Under the pieces are notes generated by a model that was given only the letters and a program-made list of their open reading frames with translations, searched no databases and was not told the DNA's origin. From a bacterium (lineage in GTDB: Bacteria > Actinomycetota > Acidimicrobiia > Acidimicrobiales > Bin134), in the NCBI GenBank assembly GCA_026708015.1, contig JAPOVT010000063.1:1-51377 (forward strand): a DNA stretch of 51,377 bases. Reading direction: 5' to 3'. Below are positions 7,455 to 16,094 of the stretch, piece after piece. Position 1 is the stretch's first letter. Every line of letters begins with the position of its first letter. The translations under genes were made by a program, and so were the position numbers.

Positions 7455-8248
7455 GCGACGCCATCTTGACCTTCGACGACGTGACCGTGCAGTTCGGCGG
7501 GGTGCGGGCCTGCGACTCGATCAGCGGTCGGGTGGAGCGGGGATCTCTGTTCGCCCTCATCGGCCCCAACGGTGCAGGAAAGACCACGCTGGTCAACGCC
7601 ATATCCGGCGTGTACAAGCCTCTGCCCGGCGCCCAAGTACGATTCCATCCCCAGGGCGAGCCCACTGAAGACCTGCTGGCCTACCGGCCCTTCCAAATCG
7701 CTCGACTCGGAGTGGCCCGGACCTTTCAAAATCTGGGTTTGTTCATGGGTGAGAACGTGCTCACCAACCTGCTGCTGGGGCGCTACATCCACGAGCACAC
7801 CCGGCTCATCCAGGGCGGTCTGTTCACCCCCGGGGCGGTCAAGCGAGAGTTGGCCGCCCGCCAAGCCATCGAGCGGGTAGTGGATTTGCTGGACTTGGGC
7901 GCGTTCAAGCGCGATTCGGTGGGCGACTTGCCCTATGGGGTGCAAAAGCGGATCGAGTTCGGCCGAGTTCTGGCCATGGAGCCCGAGATGTTGATGCTCG
8001 ATGAGCCCATGGCCGGCATGAGCGTGGACGAGAAGCAGGACATGATCCGCTACGTGTACGCCGCCCAAGACGAACTCAACATGACCGTGTTTTTGATCGA
8101 GCACGATATGGGGGTGGTCATGTCGATTGCCGACCATGTGATGGTGCTGGACTTCGGCCAGAAGATCGCCGAAGGAACCCCCGCGGAGATGCAGCAGGAT
8201 GAGCGGGTGATCGCCGCCTACCTCGGCACCGAGATGGCGGAAAGCTGA
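7451..8248 (+). CDS. livG: ABC transporter ATPase (LivG family)
   Basis: 265 residues, overlapping the livF stop by four bases. Walker A is GPNGAGKT at 38-45, VARTFQNLGLFMGENVLTNLL is the LivG Q-loop region, LPYGVQKRIE is the LivG form of the signature, and LMLDEPMAGM (181-190) is Walker B, followed by a switch His in LIEHDM. The gene order H-M-F-G puts livF before livG, the reverse of E. coli. Confidence 0.92.
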   Translation: MSDAILTFDDVTVQFGGVRACDSISGRVERGSLFALIGPNGAGKTTLVNAISGVYKPLPGAQVRFHPQGEPTEDLLAYRPFQIARLGVARTFQNLGLFMGENVLTNLLLGRYIHEHTRLIQGGLFTPGAVKRELAARQAIERVVDLLDLGAFKRDSVGDLPYGVQKRIEFGRVLAMEPEMLMLDEPMAGMSVDEKQDMIRYVYAAQDELNMTVFLIEHDMGVVMSIADHVMVLDFGQKIAEGTPAEMQQDERVIAAYLGTEMAES

Positions 8249-8310
8249 CCTTTCGGCAGACCTAGACCGAGACACGCAATCTCGACTAGCTTTCTGCCTA
8301 GGACTACCTA

Positions 8311-8332
8311 TTGTTGGACAACCGATTATCGG
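8311..8332. promoter_or_regulatory. Twin small palindromes before the binding-protein gene
   Basis: GTTG-GA-CAAC is followed immediately by CCGAT-T-ATCGG. They lie in the 138-bp gap between livG and the binding-protein gene, about 55 bases before its start. Binding proteins often have their own strong promoter, so these could be operator half-sites or a 5' leader structure. This is a weak call based only on symmetry. Confidence 0.25.
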
Positions 8333-8386
8333 AAGCCCGACTAGGTGCTCCAAGCAAGACAAACACACATTTGAGGGGGACTACCC

Positions 8387-9748
8387 ATGACCCGACGCTG
8401 GCTGAACCTTGTCGTAGCCCTGTTCGCGTTCGCACTGATCGCGGCAGCCTGTGGCAACGATGACGACGATGGCGGTGCCGCACCAGCGCCAGCGCCTGCG
8501 GAAGAAGAAGCACCCGCTCCTGCGGCCACCGAGGCACCCGCCCCAGCAGAGGAGGAGGCTCCTTCCGAAATGATGGTGCCTGACAACCCGGACAACGGTG
8601 TCACCTCAAGCTCGATCAAAGTCGGATGGATGGGCGACCTGACCGGTCCGACCGCCTCATCGCAGTCTTTCAACAGCCACGGCATCGAGGCCTACTTCGA
8701 GTGCGTCAACGAGGCTGGCGGCATCTTGGGGCGGATGATCGAGTACCTGCCCGAAGACGACCAGTTCAGCGCGGAGACCGCGGCCATCAACTTCACCAAG
8801 CTCACCGAGGACGACAAGGTGATCGCCCTGCTCGGCTTGGGCGGCTCGCACATCAGCACCCAGCTCCAGCCCGATGTTGAGGCCCTGAACCTGCCGGTGA
8901 TCGGCCCACCCCAGACCATCGACATCCAGCTCGAAGGCGACCAGTACTTCAACAACCTGGCCCACTACGGTGACCAGGCCGACCTGGCCGCCGGCCAGAT
9001 CGCCGCCGATGTGGGTGGCATCGAGAACGCAGTGGTCATGGGCATCAGCCTCGAGGTTCCCTCCGGCACCGAGTTCGCCGCCTATGTGGAGCAGTCGGTC
9101 AACAGGGGTGGCGGCACCTATGTGGGCACCCAGTATGTGGCTCCGGGCGCCACCGAGGTGGTCGCCCAGATGGCGGCACTCCAGGAGGGCATCGACAACG
9201 ATGGCGTGAACTACGTCACCCTCCACGGGTCGCCCGGCGCGGGCCTGGTGGTTATGCAGGGGATGGCCGACGCTGGCATCACTGACATACCCATCATCGG
9301 CATCCACGGGATCGCGGCCAACTCCATCTGGACCGAAGGTCCCGAGGAGATCAGCGACCAGACCTTCGGCATGCACTCATTCCTCACCGCCAACAACGAC
9401 ATTGAGGCCTCCGCCGAGATGGAGCGCTGCGCTTCGCTGGCCGGCTACGACGGGCAGCACCTGAACCTGAACTTCTCGCATGGATTCTTGAACGGCTACG
9501 TGTTCCACCAGGCCGTGGAGCGGGCTGCTGAAACCGGTGAGTTGAGCCGCGAGAGCCTCACCGAGGCCCTCAAGGGCAGCTTCGACACCATGGGCATCAC
9601 CTGCCCGATCGACTGGAGCTCCGGCCCCCACAGCCAGTGCGGCGCGGCGTTCTCGCTCGACGCCGCTTCCGGAGGCATGGTGCCGGCCAATCCGTTCAGC
9701 TTCTACGCCGACAACTTCGACGGCGAGTACGGGATCGAGATCGGCTAG
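8387..9748 (+). CDS. Substrate-binding lipoprotein of the HAAT importer (LivK-like)
   Basis: 453 residues. A lipoprotein signal (basic MTRRW, hydrophobic stretch, lipobox ending at Cys22) is followed by an acidic Asp run and a Pro/Ala/Glu-rich tether to about residue 60. The periplasmic-binding-protein type 1 domain then begins with SIKVGWMGDLTGPTASSQ and continues with NEAGGILGRMIEY, the usual start of this family. GAGGBP-type glycine-rich segments and a paired-lobe length of about 390 residues fit a solute receptor anchored on the outer face of the membrane. A ribosome binding site (GAGGGGG) precedes the ATG. The ligand is unknown; neighbouring acyl-CoA and P450 genes hint at an organic acid rather than leucine (inference). 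Confidence 0.88.
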   Translation: MTRRWLNLVVALFAFALIAAACGNDDDDGGAAPAPAPAEEEAPAPAATEAPAPAEEEAPSEMMVPDNPDNGVTSSSIKVGWMGDLTGPTASSQSFNSHGIEAYFECVNEAGGILGRMIEYLPEDDQFSAETAAINFTKLTEDDKVIALLGLGGSHISTQLQPDVEALNLPVIGPPQTIDIQLEGDQYFNNLAHYGDQADLAAGQIAADVGGIENAVVMGISLEVPSGTEFAAYVEQSVNRGGGTYVGTQYVAPGATEVVAQMAALQEGIDNDGVNYVTLHGSPGAGLVVMQGMADAGITDIPIIGIHGIAANSIWTEGPEEISDQTFGMHSFLTANNDIEASAEMERCASLAGYDGQHLNLNFSHGFLNGYVFHQAVERAAETGELSRESLTEALKGSFDTMGITCPIDWSSGPHSQCGAAFSLDAASGGMVPANPFSFYADNFDGEYGIEIG

Positions 9749-9773
9749 ACCAACAGCCGGAGACGGCTGGTCT
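9747..9773 (+). terminator. Hairpin after the ABC importer genes
   Basis: CAGCCG (9754-9759), loop GAGA, CGGCTG (9764-9769), with AGAC/GTCT pairing below across a small bulge. It begins at the stop codon of the binding-protein gene and precedes the P450 start at 9785. There is no U-tract after it, so it may act as an RNA-stabilising or weak terminating hairpin rather than a classical terminator. Confidence 0.45.
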
Positions 9774-9784
9774 AACTTGTCCGC

Positions 9785-11020
9785 ATGAGTGTGGCCGAGA
9801 ACTCCGTCGCCCCGGCGTTCGCCTCCTATCTGGAGGCGAACGTCGGGGCCGACCCTTACCCCATCTTCCACCGGATGCGGGAGGAGGCCCCGGTGATGTG
9901 GGCTGAGCCGCTCCAAGCGTGGGTGCTGACCCGGTGGGACGACATCACCGAGATGCTGGAGGACGGCGAACACTACGGGCCGCTGATGAATCGGCCGGGC
10001 ACCTCCAGCATCTTCGGCCGGGCCATCTTGCAGATGTCGGGCGACGAGCACCGCCGTAAAGACGCCATCTTGGCCAAGCGCCTGCGCGGCCCCCGCTATC
10101 TCGGATCCACCATCGAGGAGATCGTGTCCGGGTTGGTCCACGAATACGGAGAGCAACTTCCGGTGGCCCCCGAGGTGGCTGACCTGCGGACCGGGCTCAC
10201 CGAGCCGGTTCCGCTGGGCGCCATCGCCGAGCTGATGGACATGGGCGAGGCCAGCAACTTCCGCAACTGGTACAACGACATCGTCGCGGCGGGAACCTCG
10301 AACATCAGCCAAGACCCCGTGATCCACGCCCAGGGGGAGGCGGCCCGGGATGAGCTCTATGACTTCGTTACCCCGTCCATCGACGAGCGCCGCACCTGTC
10401 CTGGAGACGAACTCTTATCCGATTTGTGCTCCATGGAATACGAGGGCGAGCGGCTGTCCGACGACGAGGTTCGCAGCTTCACCGCGTTCTTGCTGTCGGC
10501 TGGCATCGAGACCACCGACCGGGCGCTGGCCAACCTGGTCAAACACCTCATCTTGCAGCCCGAGCAGTGGCAGCGCCTGAAGGACGACCCGTCGCTGGCC
10601 AGCTCGGCGTCCACCGAGATTCTCCGCTTCCGCCCTCCGGTCCAGGCCATTGTGCGCATGGCCAAACAGGACATGGAGGTCTGCGGCACCGTAATCCCGG
10701 CCGAGAGCAAGCTCATGGGTTTCATCGCCAGCGCCAACCACGACTCCGACCGCTTCGACAACCCCGAAGCATTCGACGTGGGCCGCTTCGAGGGGGCAGA
10801 GCGCCCCAACTACACCCCGATCGGCCCGGTTCGGGCCTTCGGCGCCGGCCCTCACACCTGCACCGGCTCACTGCTGGCCAAGCTGGAAATGGAGCGCACC
10901 TTGGAATACTTGGTCGACCGGTTCGACTGCTTCGAGTTCGCCGGCGACGTGCCCCCCGACACCGGCATCGTGCTCCGCTCCCCCGAGACCCTCGACGTAA
11001 TCCTCCACCCCGCCGCCTGA
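9785..11020 (+). CDS. Cytochrome P450
   Basis: 411 residues, the usual size for a soluble bacterial P450. The heme-binding loop FGAGPHTCTG has its Cys ligand near residue 359; the I-helix motif AGIETT carries the Glu/Thr oxygen-activation pair; EILR is the ExxR motif, followed by RPPVQAIVR. These are monooxygenases that take electrons from a ferredoxin and reductase; a matching pair is at 49322-50729. The substrate is unknown. It follows the importer directly in the same direction, so import and oxidation of one compound is possible (inference). Confidence 0.93.
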   Translation: MSVAENSVAPAFASYLEANVGADPYPIFHRMREEAPVMWAEPLQAWVLTRWDDITEMLEDGEHYGPLMNRPGTSSIFGRAILQMSGDEHRRKDAILAKRLRGPRYLGSTIEEIVSGLVHEYGEQLPVAPEVADLRTGLTEPVPLGAIAELMDMGEASNFRNWYNDIVAAGTSNISQDPVIHAQGEAARDELYDFVTPSIDERRTCPGDELLSDLCSMEYEGERLSDDEVRSFTAFLLSAGIETTDRALANLVKHLILQPEQWQRLKDDPSLASSASTEILRFRPPVQAIVRMAKQDMEVCGTVIPAESKLMGFIASANHDSDRFDNPEAFDVGRFEGAERPNYTPIGPVRAFGAGPHTCTGSLLAKLEMERTLEYLVDRFDCFEFAGDVPPDTGIVLRSPETLDVILHPAA

Positions 11021-11039
11021 CCGGAATACCGGGCAGGAC

Positions 11040-11414
11040 CTACCCCAGGCGGCGGTCCAGGCGGTCGCGGAAGGCTCGGGCTCCGACGACGACGGCACCG
11101 TGGCGGCGTACTTGGCGGGCAAGCTCGCGGTCGGAGGTGACCACCGTGGCAGCTGACGGGTCATCCATTGCGGCCACCTCATCAGCAATGCGCTCATCAG
11201 CCGCATTCGGGCCGCGACGAGAGGCATAGGCCAGCTCGACCGGACCATGACTGCCAGCAGGCAGGCTGGGCACCGGTCGGCCGTCGGCCACGACCAGGGC
11301 CGGGACTCCGGCATCGCCCAAGTCTTCGACCAGCCGGATCAGCGCGCCGTCCCGATCAGCCCACCACCCATCAGGCCGACACCCGATCACGTTCATAGCA
11401 TCAACCACAATCAC
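11040..11414 (-). CDS. NYN/PIN-like domain protein (YacP-type)
   Basis: 124 residues. VVDAMNVIG at the N-terminus carries the first acidic residue (Asp5), then DGWWADRDGA, a middle DERI(A)DEV segment and ATVVTSDRELARQVRRHGA, the order seen in YacP-like NYN ribonucleases. These are small PIN-fold metal-dependent RNases or RNA-binding proteins, thought to act in RNA maturation or decay. The protein is convergent with the P450 (20 bp apart) and in the same direction as the DyP gene. Confidence 0.75.
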   Translation of the reverse strand: MIVVDAMNVIGCRPDGWWADRDGALIRLVEDLGDAGVPALVVADGRPVPSLPAGSHGPVELAYASRRGPNAADERIADEVAAMDDPSAATVVTSDRELARQVRRHGAVVVGARAFRDRLDRRLG

Positions 11415-11429
11415 TGTGGTTGACCTCCA

Positions 11430-12350
11430 CTAAGCCAGGCTGGAATCCAGGCACTCCACCGACGGAGCGAAGTAGTAACTGCCCGAAGCGGGGTTCGAGA
11501 AGTCGGTGAGCATGTCGCGCACCTGGCCGTTGCGGCCGTACATCGCATCCATGCGCTCCCGGAACGGGGCCTGGGTCTTGCAGAACGCCATGAAGTACAG
11601 GCCCACGGTGCCGTCGTGGAAGGCATACGGCGTGGACCGGCGGGCGATCTCATCCCGTTTGGGCTTGGACGCATCGGCAGTTTCGCCGTCGCGCAGCTCC
11701 ACGTGGGAGAGGTGCGAGTGCGGGGCCTGCTCGTCCAGGCGGGTGGAGTTGGCCTTGGTCCGGCCGAAGTTCACCTCTTGGGTGGGCACATCCAGCTTCT
11801 CCCAGGCCACCAAGTCATGGACCCAGCGCTGGGCGATGATGAAGCTCCCGCCCGCACCGGCCTCGCCGTCACCGATGATGGCCACCGCGGGCTGATCTTC
11901 GTCTTCCGGGTTGCCGGTGCCGTCGATGAACCCGGTCATGTCCAGGCTCTCGCCGTAGATGAAGGTGGGGGTCTCCCGGGCCACGCTCATGCCTGAGGCG
12001 ATCAGGGCCATGCGGGCATCCCACTGGGCCTTCCACACGAGGTCCTTCTCATCGTGGGTCATCCACAGCAGCAACTCCTCCTGGGTGCCCTTGGCCTCGC
12101 GGCCGCTGCCGTCGATGGACTCCACCGTGTGATAGGGCTGGAAGTCGCCGGGAACGTCGTCGGTGAGGTCGGCCAGCAGCGTGGGGCCGAGACCGATCAC
12201 CAGATTGATCCCCTGGGCATCGCAGTTGCTGCGGCAGTCGGAGATGGCCGACTTGATGCCCCCCAAGTCAGCCCCGTCGCCGCGGCTGAGGTGGACGTAC
12301 CACTGGTATTTGCCCATTTCGTTGAAAATTGCCGGCTGGCAGGTCGCCAT
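11430..12350 (-). CDS. DyP-type heme peroxidase
   Basis: 306 residues. The distal motif GFIDGTGNP carries the catalytic Asp143, SH at 212-213 fits the proximal heme His, and IARRSTPY has the conserved Arg. The end (YFMAFC..., SGSYYFAPS) matches the YfeX-like B-type subgroup. It uses peroxide to oxidise dyes, phenols or related compounds. There is no signal peptide or Tat motif, so the protein is cytoplasmic or packaged. Some DyPs are encapsulin cargo, but no encapsulin gene or cargo tail is visible here. A strong ribosome binding site (AAGGAGGAG) precedes the ATG. It is divergent from the enoyl-CoA hydratase-like gene. Confidence 0.9.
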   Translation of the reverse strand: MATCQPAIFNEMGKYQWYVHLSRGDGADLGGIKSAISDCRSNCDAQGINLVIGLGPTLLADLTDDVPGDFQPYHTVESIDGSGREAKGTQEELLLWMTHDEKDLVWKAQWDARMALIASGMSVARETPTFIYGESLDMTGFIDGTGNPEDEDQPAVAIIGDGEAGAGGSFIIAQRWVHDLVAWEKLDVPTQEVNFGRTKANSTRLDEQAPHSHLSHVELRDGETADASKPKRDEIARRSTPYAFHDGTVGLYFMAFCKTQAPFRERMDAMYGRNGQVRDMLTDFSNPASGSYYFAPSVECLDSSLA

Positions 12351-12467
12351 TGCGCATCTCCTCCTTGAAAACGTCGGCTTCTAGCGAAGTCTGGCACTAT
12401 TGCCGGGCAGATTCACCTTGAAGCGCAAAATTCCAGAACCCATCCTCACAATTGCAGGAGGAGGCCC

Positions 12468-13262
12468 ATGAACCCTGACAACTACGGCGCCCTAGAAGTG
12501 TCCACCGTTGATCGAATCACCACGGTGGCGCTCAACCGGCCCGAAGCCCGCAACGCCATCAACGCAGTGCTCCACGACGACTTGTCCCGGATATTCACCG
12601 ACCTCGACCAAGACCCCGACACCGACGTGGCCATCCTTACCGGGGCGGGCGGGGCGTTCTGCGCCGGAGGCGACATTCCCTGGTTGCGCAGCATGGCCGG
12701 AAATGTGTCGGAGGTGGAGCGGGTAATCCGGGCCGATCGGCGCATCACCGAAACGGCGCTCACCCTGGAGAAGCCCATCTTGGCCAAGGTGGACGGCCCC
12801 GCGGTGGGTCTGGGCTGCTCGCTGGCCTTGTATTGCGACTTCGTCTACGCCTCGGAACGATCGGTGTTCGGCGACCCTCATGTTTCGGTGGGGCTGGTGG
12901 CCGGCGACGGCGGGGCCCTTCTGTGGCCCCAGCTGGTGGGCTACGCCCGGGCCCGGCGGTATCTGCTCACCGGTGATCTGATCAAGGCCCCAGAAGCAAC
13001 CGAAATCGGCCTCATCACCGAATGCGTGTCCGGTGAAGAGTTGGACGACACCGTGCAGGCCATGGCCGAGCGGATGCGAGACGGCGCCCGCATGGCCATC
13101 AAGTTCACCAAGGCGTCCATCAACGCCGGGCTTCGCCAGGTGGCCGATGCGGTGGTTGACCAGGCCGCGTCCACCGAGGGGCTCACCATGATGACCGAGG
13201 ACTTCGTGATCGCCCTCGATGCATTCCTGGCCAAAGAGCCTCCTGAGTTCATCGGTCGCTAA
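12468..13262 (+). CDS. Enoyl-CoA hydratase/isomerase family protein with altered catalytic residues
   Basis: 264 residues with a full crotonase fold: ALNRPEARNAIN, AFCAGGDIPWL (oxyanion hole), VDGPAVGLGCSLALYCD, and the trimerisation tail. Aligned by eye to classical hydratases, the first catalytic Glu position is His (FGDPHVSVG) and the second is Arg (ARARRYLLTGD), while an Asp appears in AGDGG. That pattern occurs in many uncharacterised actinobacterial members and argues against simple hydration; isomerase or hydrolase chemistry is possible. A strong AGGAGGAGG ribosome binding site is present. It is the first gene of a three-gene set with the acyl-CoA dehydrogenase and phosphotransferase. 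Confidence 0.85.
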   Translation: MNPDNYGALEVSTVDRITTVALNRPEARNAINAVLHDDLSRIFTDLDQDPDTDVAILTGAGGAFCAGGDIPWLRSMAGNVSEVERVIRADRRITETALTLEKPILAKVDGPAVGLGCSLALYCDFVYASERSVFGDPHVSVGLVAGDGGALLWPQLVGYARARRYLLTGDLIKAPEATEIGLITECVSGEELDDTVQAMAERMRDGARMAIKFTKASINAGLRQVADAVVDQAASTEGLTMMTEDFVIALDAFLAKEPPEFIGR

Positions 13263-13272
13263 AAGGACCGCC

Positions 13273-14439
13273 GTGGACTATCCCCCCGAAGCCGAGCACC
13301 ACAGGTTGCTGCGAGAGACCGTTCGGCGCTTCGTCGATACCGAGGTGCCCCGGGAGGTGGCCAGGCAGTGGGACCGGGACAACGAGATCGACCGAGGCGT
13401 GCTGTACAAGCTGGCCGATCTCGGGCTGTTCGGCATCACCATCCCCGAGCAATACGGCGGTTCGGGGCGGGACATCACCGCCACCATGATCGTGATCGAG
13501 GAACTGTGCCGTCGCAGCACCGCCCTGGGCAGCGGCTACATTTATGGCGCCTGCTACGCCGGTATGAACTTGGTGGACACGGCCAGCGAAGCCCAGCGTC
13601 AAGAGTGGCTGCCCAAGGTGGCCCGGGGTGAGATGCTGTTCTCCTACGGGCTGACCGAGCCCGACGTGGGCTCTGATCTGGCCAGCGTTACCACCACCGC
13701 AGTCCGCGACGGCGACGTGGTGCGGATTAACGGGGCCAAGCGGTTCTGCTCGGGAACCACCTACACCGACTACATATACGCCCTGGTCAACAGCAATCCC
13801 GATGGCGAGCGCTACCGCAACCTCTCGTTCGTGCTGATCCCGCCTCGCCACCCGGGGGTAACCATCGAGCCCCAGCACGCCATGGGGCTCAAAGGATCGA
13901 TGACCACCGACGTCATCTTCACCGATGTGGAAGTGCCTGCTATAAACATCGTGGGCGGAGACGAGGGCTGGAACCAGGGATGGGCCAAGCTGGCCGGCCC
14001 GGGACTTGATGTGGAGAAGATCGAGGTGGCCGCCATGGCCCTGGGCATCGCCACCGGGGCGGTCGAAGACGCTTGGAACTACGCCCAAGAGCGGGTCCAG
14101 TTCGGCACGCCCATCAGCAGCCACCAATCCATCCGCCACATGCTCTCCGAAGGCCGCACCCGGCTATTGGCCTCCCGCCTGATGACCTATCACGCCGCCC
14201 GATTGCTGGATGAAGAGATGCCGGCGTCGGTGGAGACCTCGATGGCCAAGCTGTTCGTGTGCGACACCGCCAAAGACATCGTGTTGTCGATGCAGCAGGT
14301 GATGGGCGCCTACGGCTACGTGGAGGACTTCGACATGGAGCGCTATGTTCGCGACGTGCTGGTCATGCCCATCATTGGCGGCTCCTCCGCCATCCAGCGA
14401 AACAACATCTCCAATCGCCTCAAACTCGCCAAGGAGTAG
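13273..14439 (+). CDS. Acyl-CoA dehydrogenase family flavoprotein
   Basis: 388 residues from the GTG at 13273, preceded by AAAAGGA; an upstream in-frame start at 13219 would overlap the hydratase gene and adds non-family sequence. SYGLTEPDVGSDLASV is the flavin/substrate signature, and the all-alpha C-terminal domain follows. The usual catalytic Glu of YEGTS is Gly here (Gly369, IIGGSS). A Glu in GLDVEKIEVAA (about residue 248) sits where isovaleryl-CoA and long-chain enzymes keep their base, so activity is plausible. It oxidises an acyl-CoA at alpha-beta using FAD and passes electrons to ETF. It lies 10 bp after the hydratase-like gene. Confidence 0.9.
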   Translation: MDYPPEAEHHRLLRETVRRFVDTEVPREVARQWDRDNEIDRGVLYKLADLGLFGITIPEQYGGSGRDITATMIVIEELCRRSTALGSGYIYGACYAGMNLVDTASEAQRQEWLPKVARGEMLFSYGLTEPDVGSDLASVTTTAVRDGDVVRINGAKRFCSGTTYTDYIYALVNSNPDGERYRNLSFVLIPPRHPGVTIEPQHAMGLKGSMTTDVIFTDVEVPAINIVGGDEGWNQGWAKLAGPGLDVEKIEVAAMALGIATGAVEDAWNYAQERVQFGTPISSHQSIRHMLSEGRTRLLASRLMTYHAARLLDEEMPASVETSMAKLFVCDTAKDIVLSMQQVMGAYGYVEDFDMERYVRDVLVMPIIGGSSAIQRNNISNRLKLAKE

Positions 14440-14445
14440 TCCGCA

Positions 14446-15810
14446 GTGACCGTAACCAAGGACCCCATGGACGCTGATGCCGCCACCGAGAAGGTGGTGG
14501 CCTGGCTGGAGGACAATTTAGGGGGCACGGTCACCGACATCACCCGTCAGGCCCGGTGGCGGCCGGTATGGTTCGCCGATCTAGAGCGCAATGGCGAGCG
14601 ACTCGAGCTGTGCGTGCGGGGCGATCGCACCGATATGCCCCTGGTCTTCCCACTCGACCACGAGATGCGGCTGCAAAGCCTGCTCGGCGACCACGGCATC
14701 CCCGTAGCCCAGGTGTACGGCTGGATCGACGACCCGATGGCCTACGTCATGGACCAGGTTCCCGGCGAGAACCACTTTGAGAACTGCACCGATGCCGAGC
14801 GGGACGCCGTGGTGGACGACTACCTGCACATTCTGGCCCGGATGCACGCCCTCGACATCCAGCCCTTCGTTGACGGGGGCATTATGCGTGCCGACCGACC
14901 CGAGGAGTCGGGCTTGCTGGGTTTGCGGCGCTACGAGCAGTTGTACCGCAGCGTAAAGACGCTCCCCGACCCGTTTCTCGAGTTCTCCTTGGGCTGGCTG
15001 CACCGCAATCCTCCGTTTTCCCGGGGCCGGGAGTCGGCCATCGTGTGGGATACCGGGCAGTTCCACCATCAAGACGGACGGGTTCTGGCCGTGCTCGATG
15101 TGGAGATCGGCCACATCGGCGACCCGATGATGGATTTGGCCGCGTGGCGCCAGCGCGACACGGTGCTCGGGTTCGGAAACTTCGCCAAGCTGTACGACCG
15201 CTATGGCGAGCTGGCCGGCGAGCCAGTGGACCTGGACGCCATCCAGCGCCACCACTTCATGTTCACCCTCTCCAACCAGCTCCCGTTCAGCGCCGCGCTG
15301 CGGGAACCGGCGCCCGACTCCGACCTGATGACCAACCTCCAGTGGTGCTACGAGACCAACCTGTTCGCCACCGAGGCCCTGGCCGAGATCCTCGACGTGG
15401 AGCTGCCTACCGTGGAAATGCCCGATCCCCGGGAATCCCGGGCCGAGGTGGTGCTCAACCACCTGGTGCGCAACCTGCGCACCGTGCAGATCGAAGACGA
15501 ACACCTGCGCTACAAGCTGCGCACCATGTTCCGCATGGCCCGCCACGCGGCCCGCATCGACGAGATCGGCGACGCGGTTTCCAACGCCGACCTGGATGAC
15601 CTCCACGAGCTGCTGGGCCATCGCCCGGCGTCATGGCTCCAAGGCGAGGCCGAACTTGAGCAGTTCGTGCTGGCCAACTCCGACACTGCCAGCTACGACG
15701 AGGCCTTGGTCACGCTGTTCCACAAGCGCAACCTGCGGGCTCAAATGCTCCTCGGCCCCGCCGGCTCAGCCATGGCCCGCCATCTCCGCATTCAGACCTT
15801 CAGCGACTGA
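14446..15810 (+). CDS. APH-fold phosphotransferase family protein
   Basis: 454 residues, GTG start six bases after the dehydrogenase stop. The kinase-like core shows GIPVAQVYG, YVMDQVPGE, LARMHALD and the metal-binding VLDVEIGHIGDP (Asp218). The catalytic loop, normally HGD followed by Asn, reads VWD here (Asp202 kept, His-Gly lost), and the Asn position is hydrophobic or His. A C-terminal helical extension of about 150 residues is long for the family. APH proteins beside acyl-CoA dehydrogenases occur in 4-hydroxyacyl-CoA degradation (the ACAD10/11 and LvaA/LvaC systems), so a related role is possible, but the altered loop makes kinase activity uncertain. Confidence 0.75.
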   Translation: MTVTKDPMDADAATEKVVAWLEDNLGGTVTDITRQARWRPVWFADLERNGERLELCVRGDRTDMPLVFPLDHEMRLQSLLGDHGIPVAQVYGWIDDPMAYVMDQVPGENHFENCTDAERDAVVDDYLHILARMHALDIQPFVDGGIMRADRPEESGLLGLRRYEQLYRSVKTLPDPFLEFSLGWLHRNPPFSRGRESAIVWDTGQFHHQDGRVLAVLDVEIGHIGDPMMDLAAWRQRDTVLGFGNFAKLYDRYGELAGEPVDLDAIQRHHFMFTLSNQLPFSAALREPAPDSDLMTNLQWCYETNLFATEALAEILDVELPTVEMPDPRESRAEVVLNHLVRNLRTVQIEDEHLRYKLRTMFRMARHAARIDEIGDAVSNADLDDLHELLGHRPASWLQGEAELEQFVLANSDTASYDEALVTLFHKRNLRAQMLLGPAGSAMARHLRIQTFSD

Positions 15811-15974
15811 CCAATCAGGGTTGACGGGACGATTTCAGCCTGAGTCGCCATAGTGGTACTCAAATGGGTTCACCACCGACACCAGACTGGAGATTGCGGG
15901 CTGGGCCATCTGGGGGGCATTCGCAGTCGAGTACCTCTACTTGCTGTATCTGGCCCCGAGTCGGTGGAACTTTG

Positions 15975-16074
15975 TTTGCAAAATAGGGATTTGACAGTTT
16001 GTCGATTAGGAGCACTGCAATTTGCAAATCAGATAGCATACAGTTTGTCAATTAGTAGCCTAGTCGTTTGCGAA
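15975..16074 (+). repeat. 46-bp periodic repeat upstream of the DUF4143-type ATPase
   Basis: TTTGCAAA at 15975 and 16021 and TTTGCGAA at 16067 are each exactly 46 bp apart. ACAGTTTGTCGATTAG at 15994 and ACAGTTTGTCAATTAG at 16040 are also 46 bp apart. This makes a two-and-a-bit unit array of two conserved blocks separated by 11-bp variable spacers, in an AT-rich island just before the ATG at 16095. It could be an operator array for autoregulation or an iteron-like binding site. The rest of the gap from 15811 shows nothing. Confidence 0.7.
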
Positions 16075-16094
16075 GCAGGGGTTAGGATCACGAC

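Noticed and set aside
11021..11039. CCGG-AATA-CCGG as a terminator between the P450 and NYN genes
   Set aside because: Four-base arms without a T-tract are too weak to support a call.
15975..16074. Periodic repeat considered as a CRISPR fragment
   Set aside because: Conserved blocks are 8 and 16 bp with 11-bp spacers, not long identical repeats with 30-bp spacers, and no cas genes are present.
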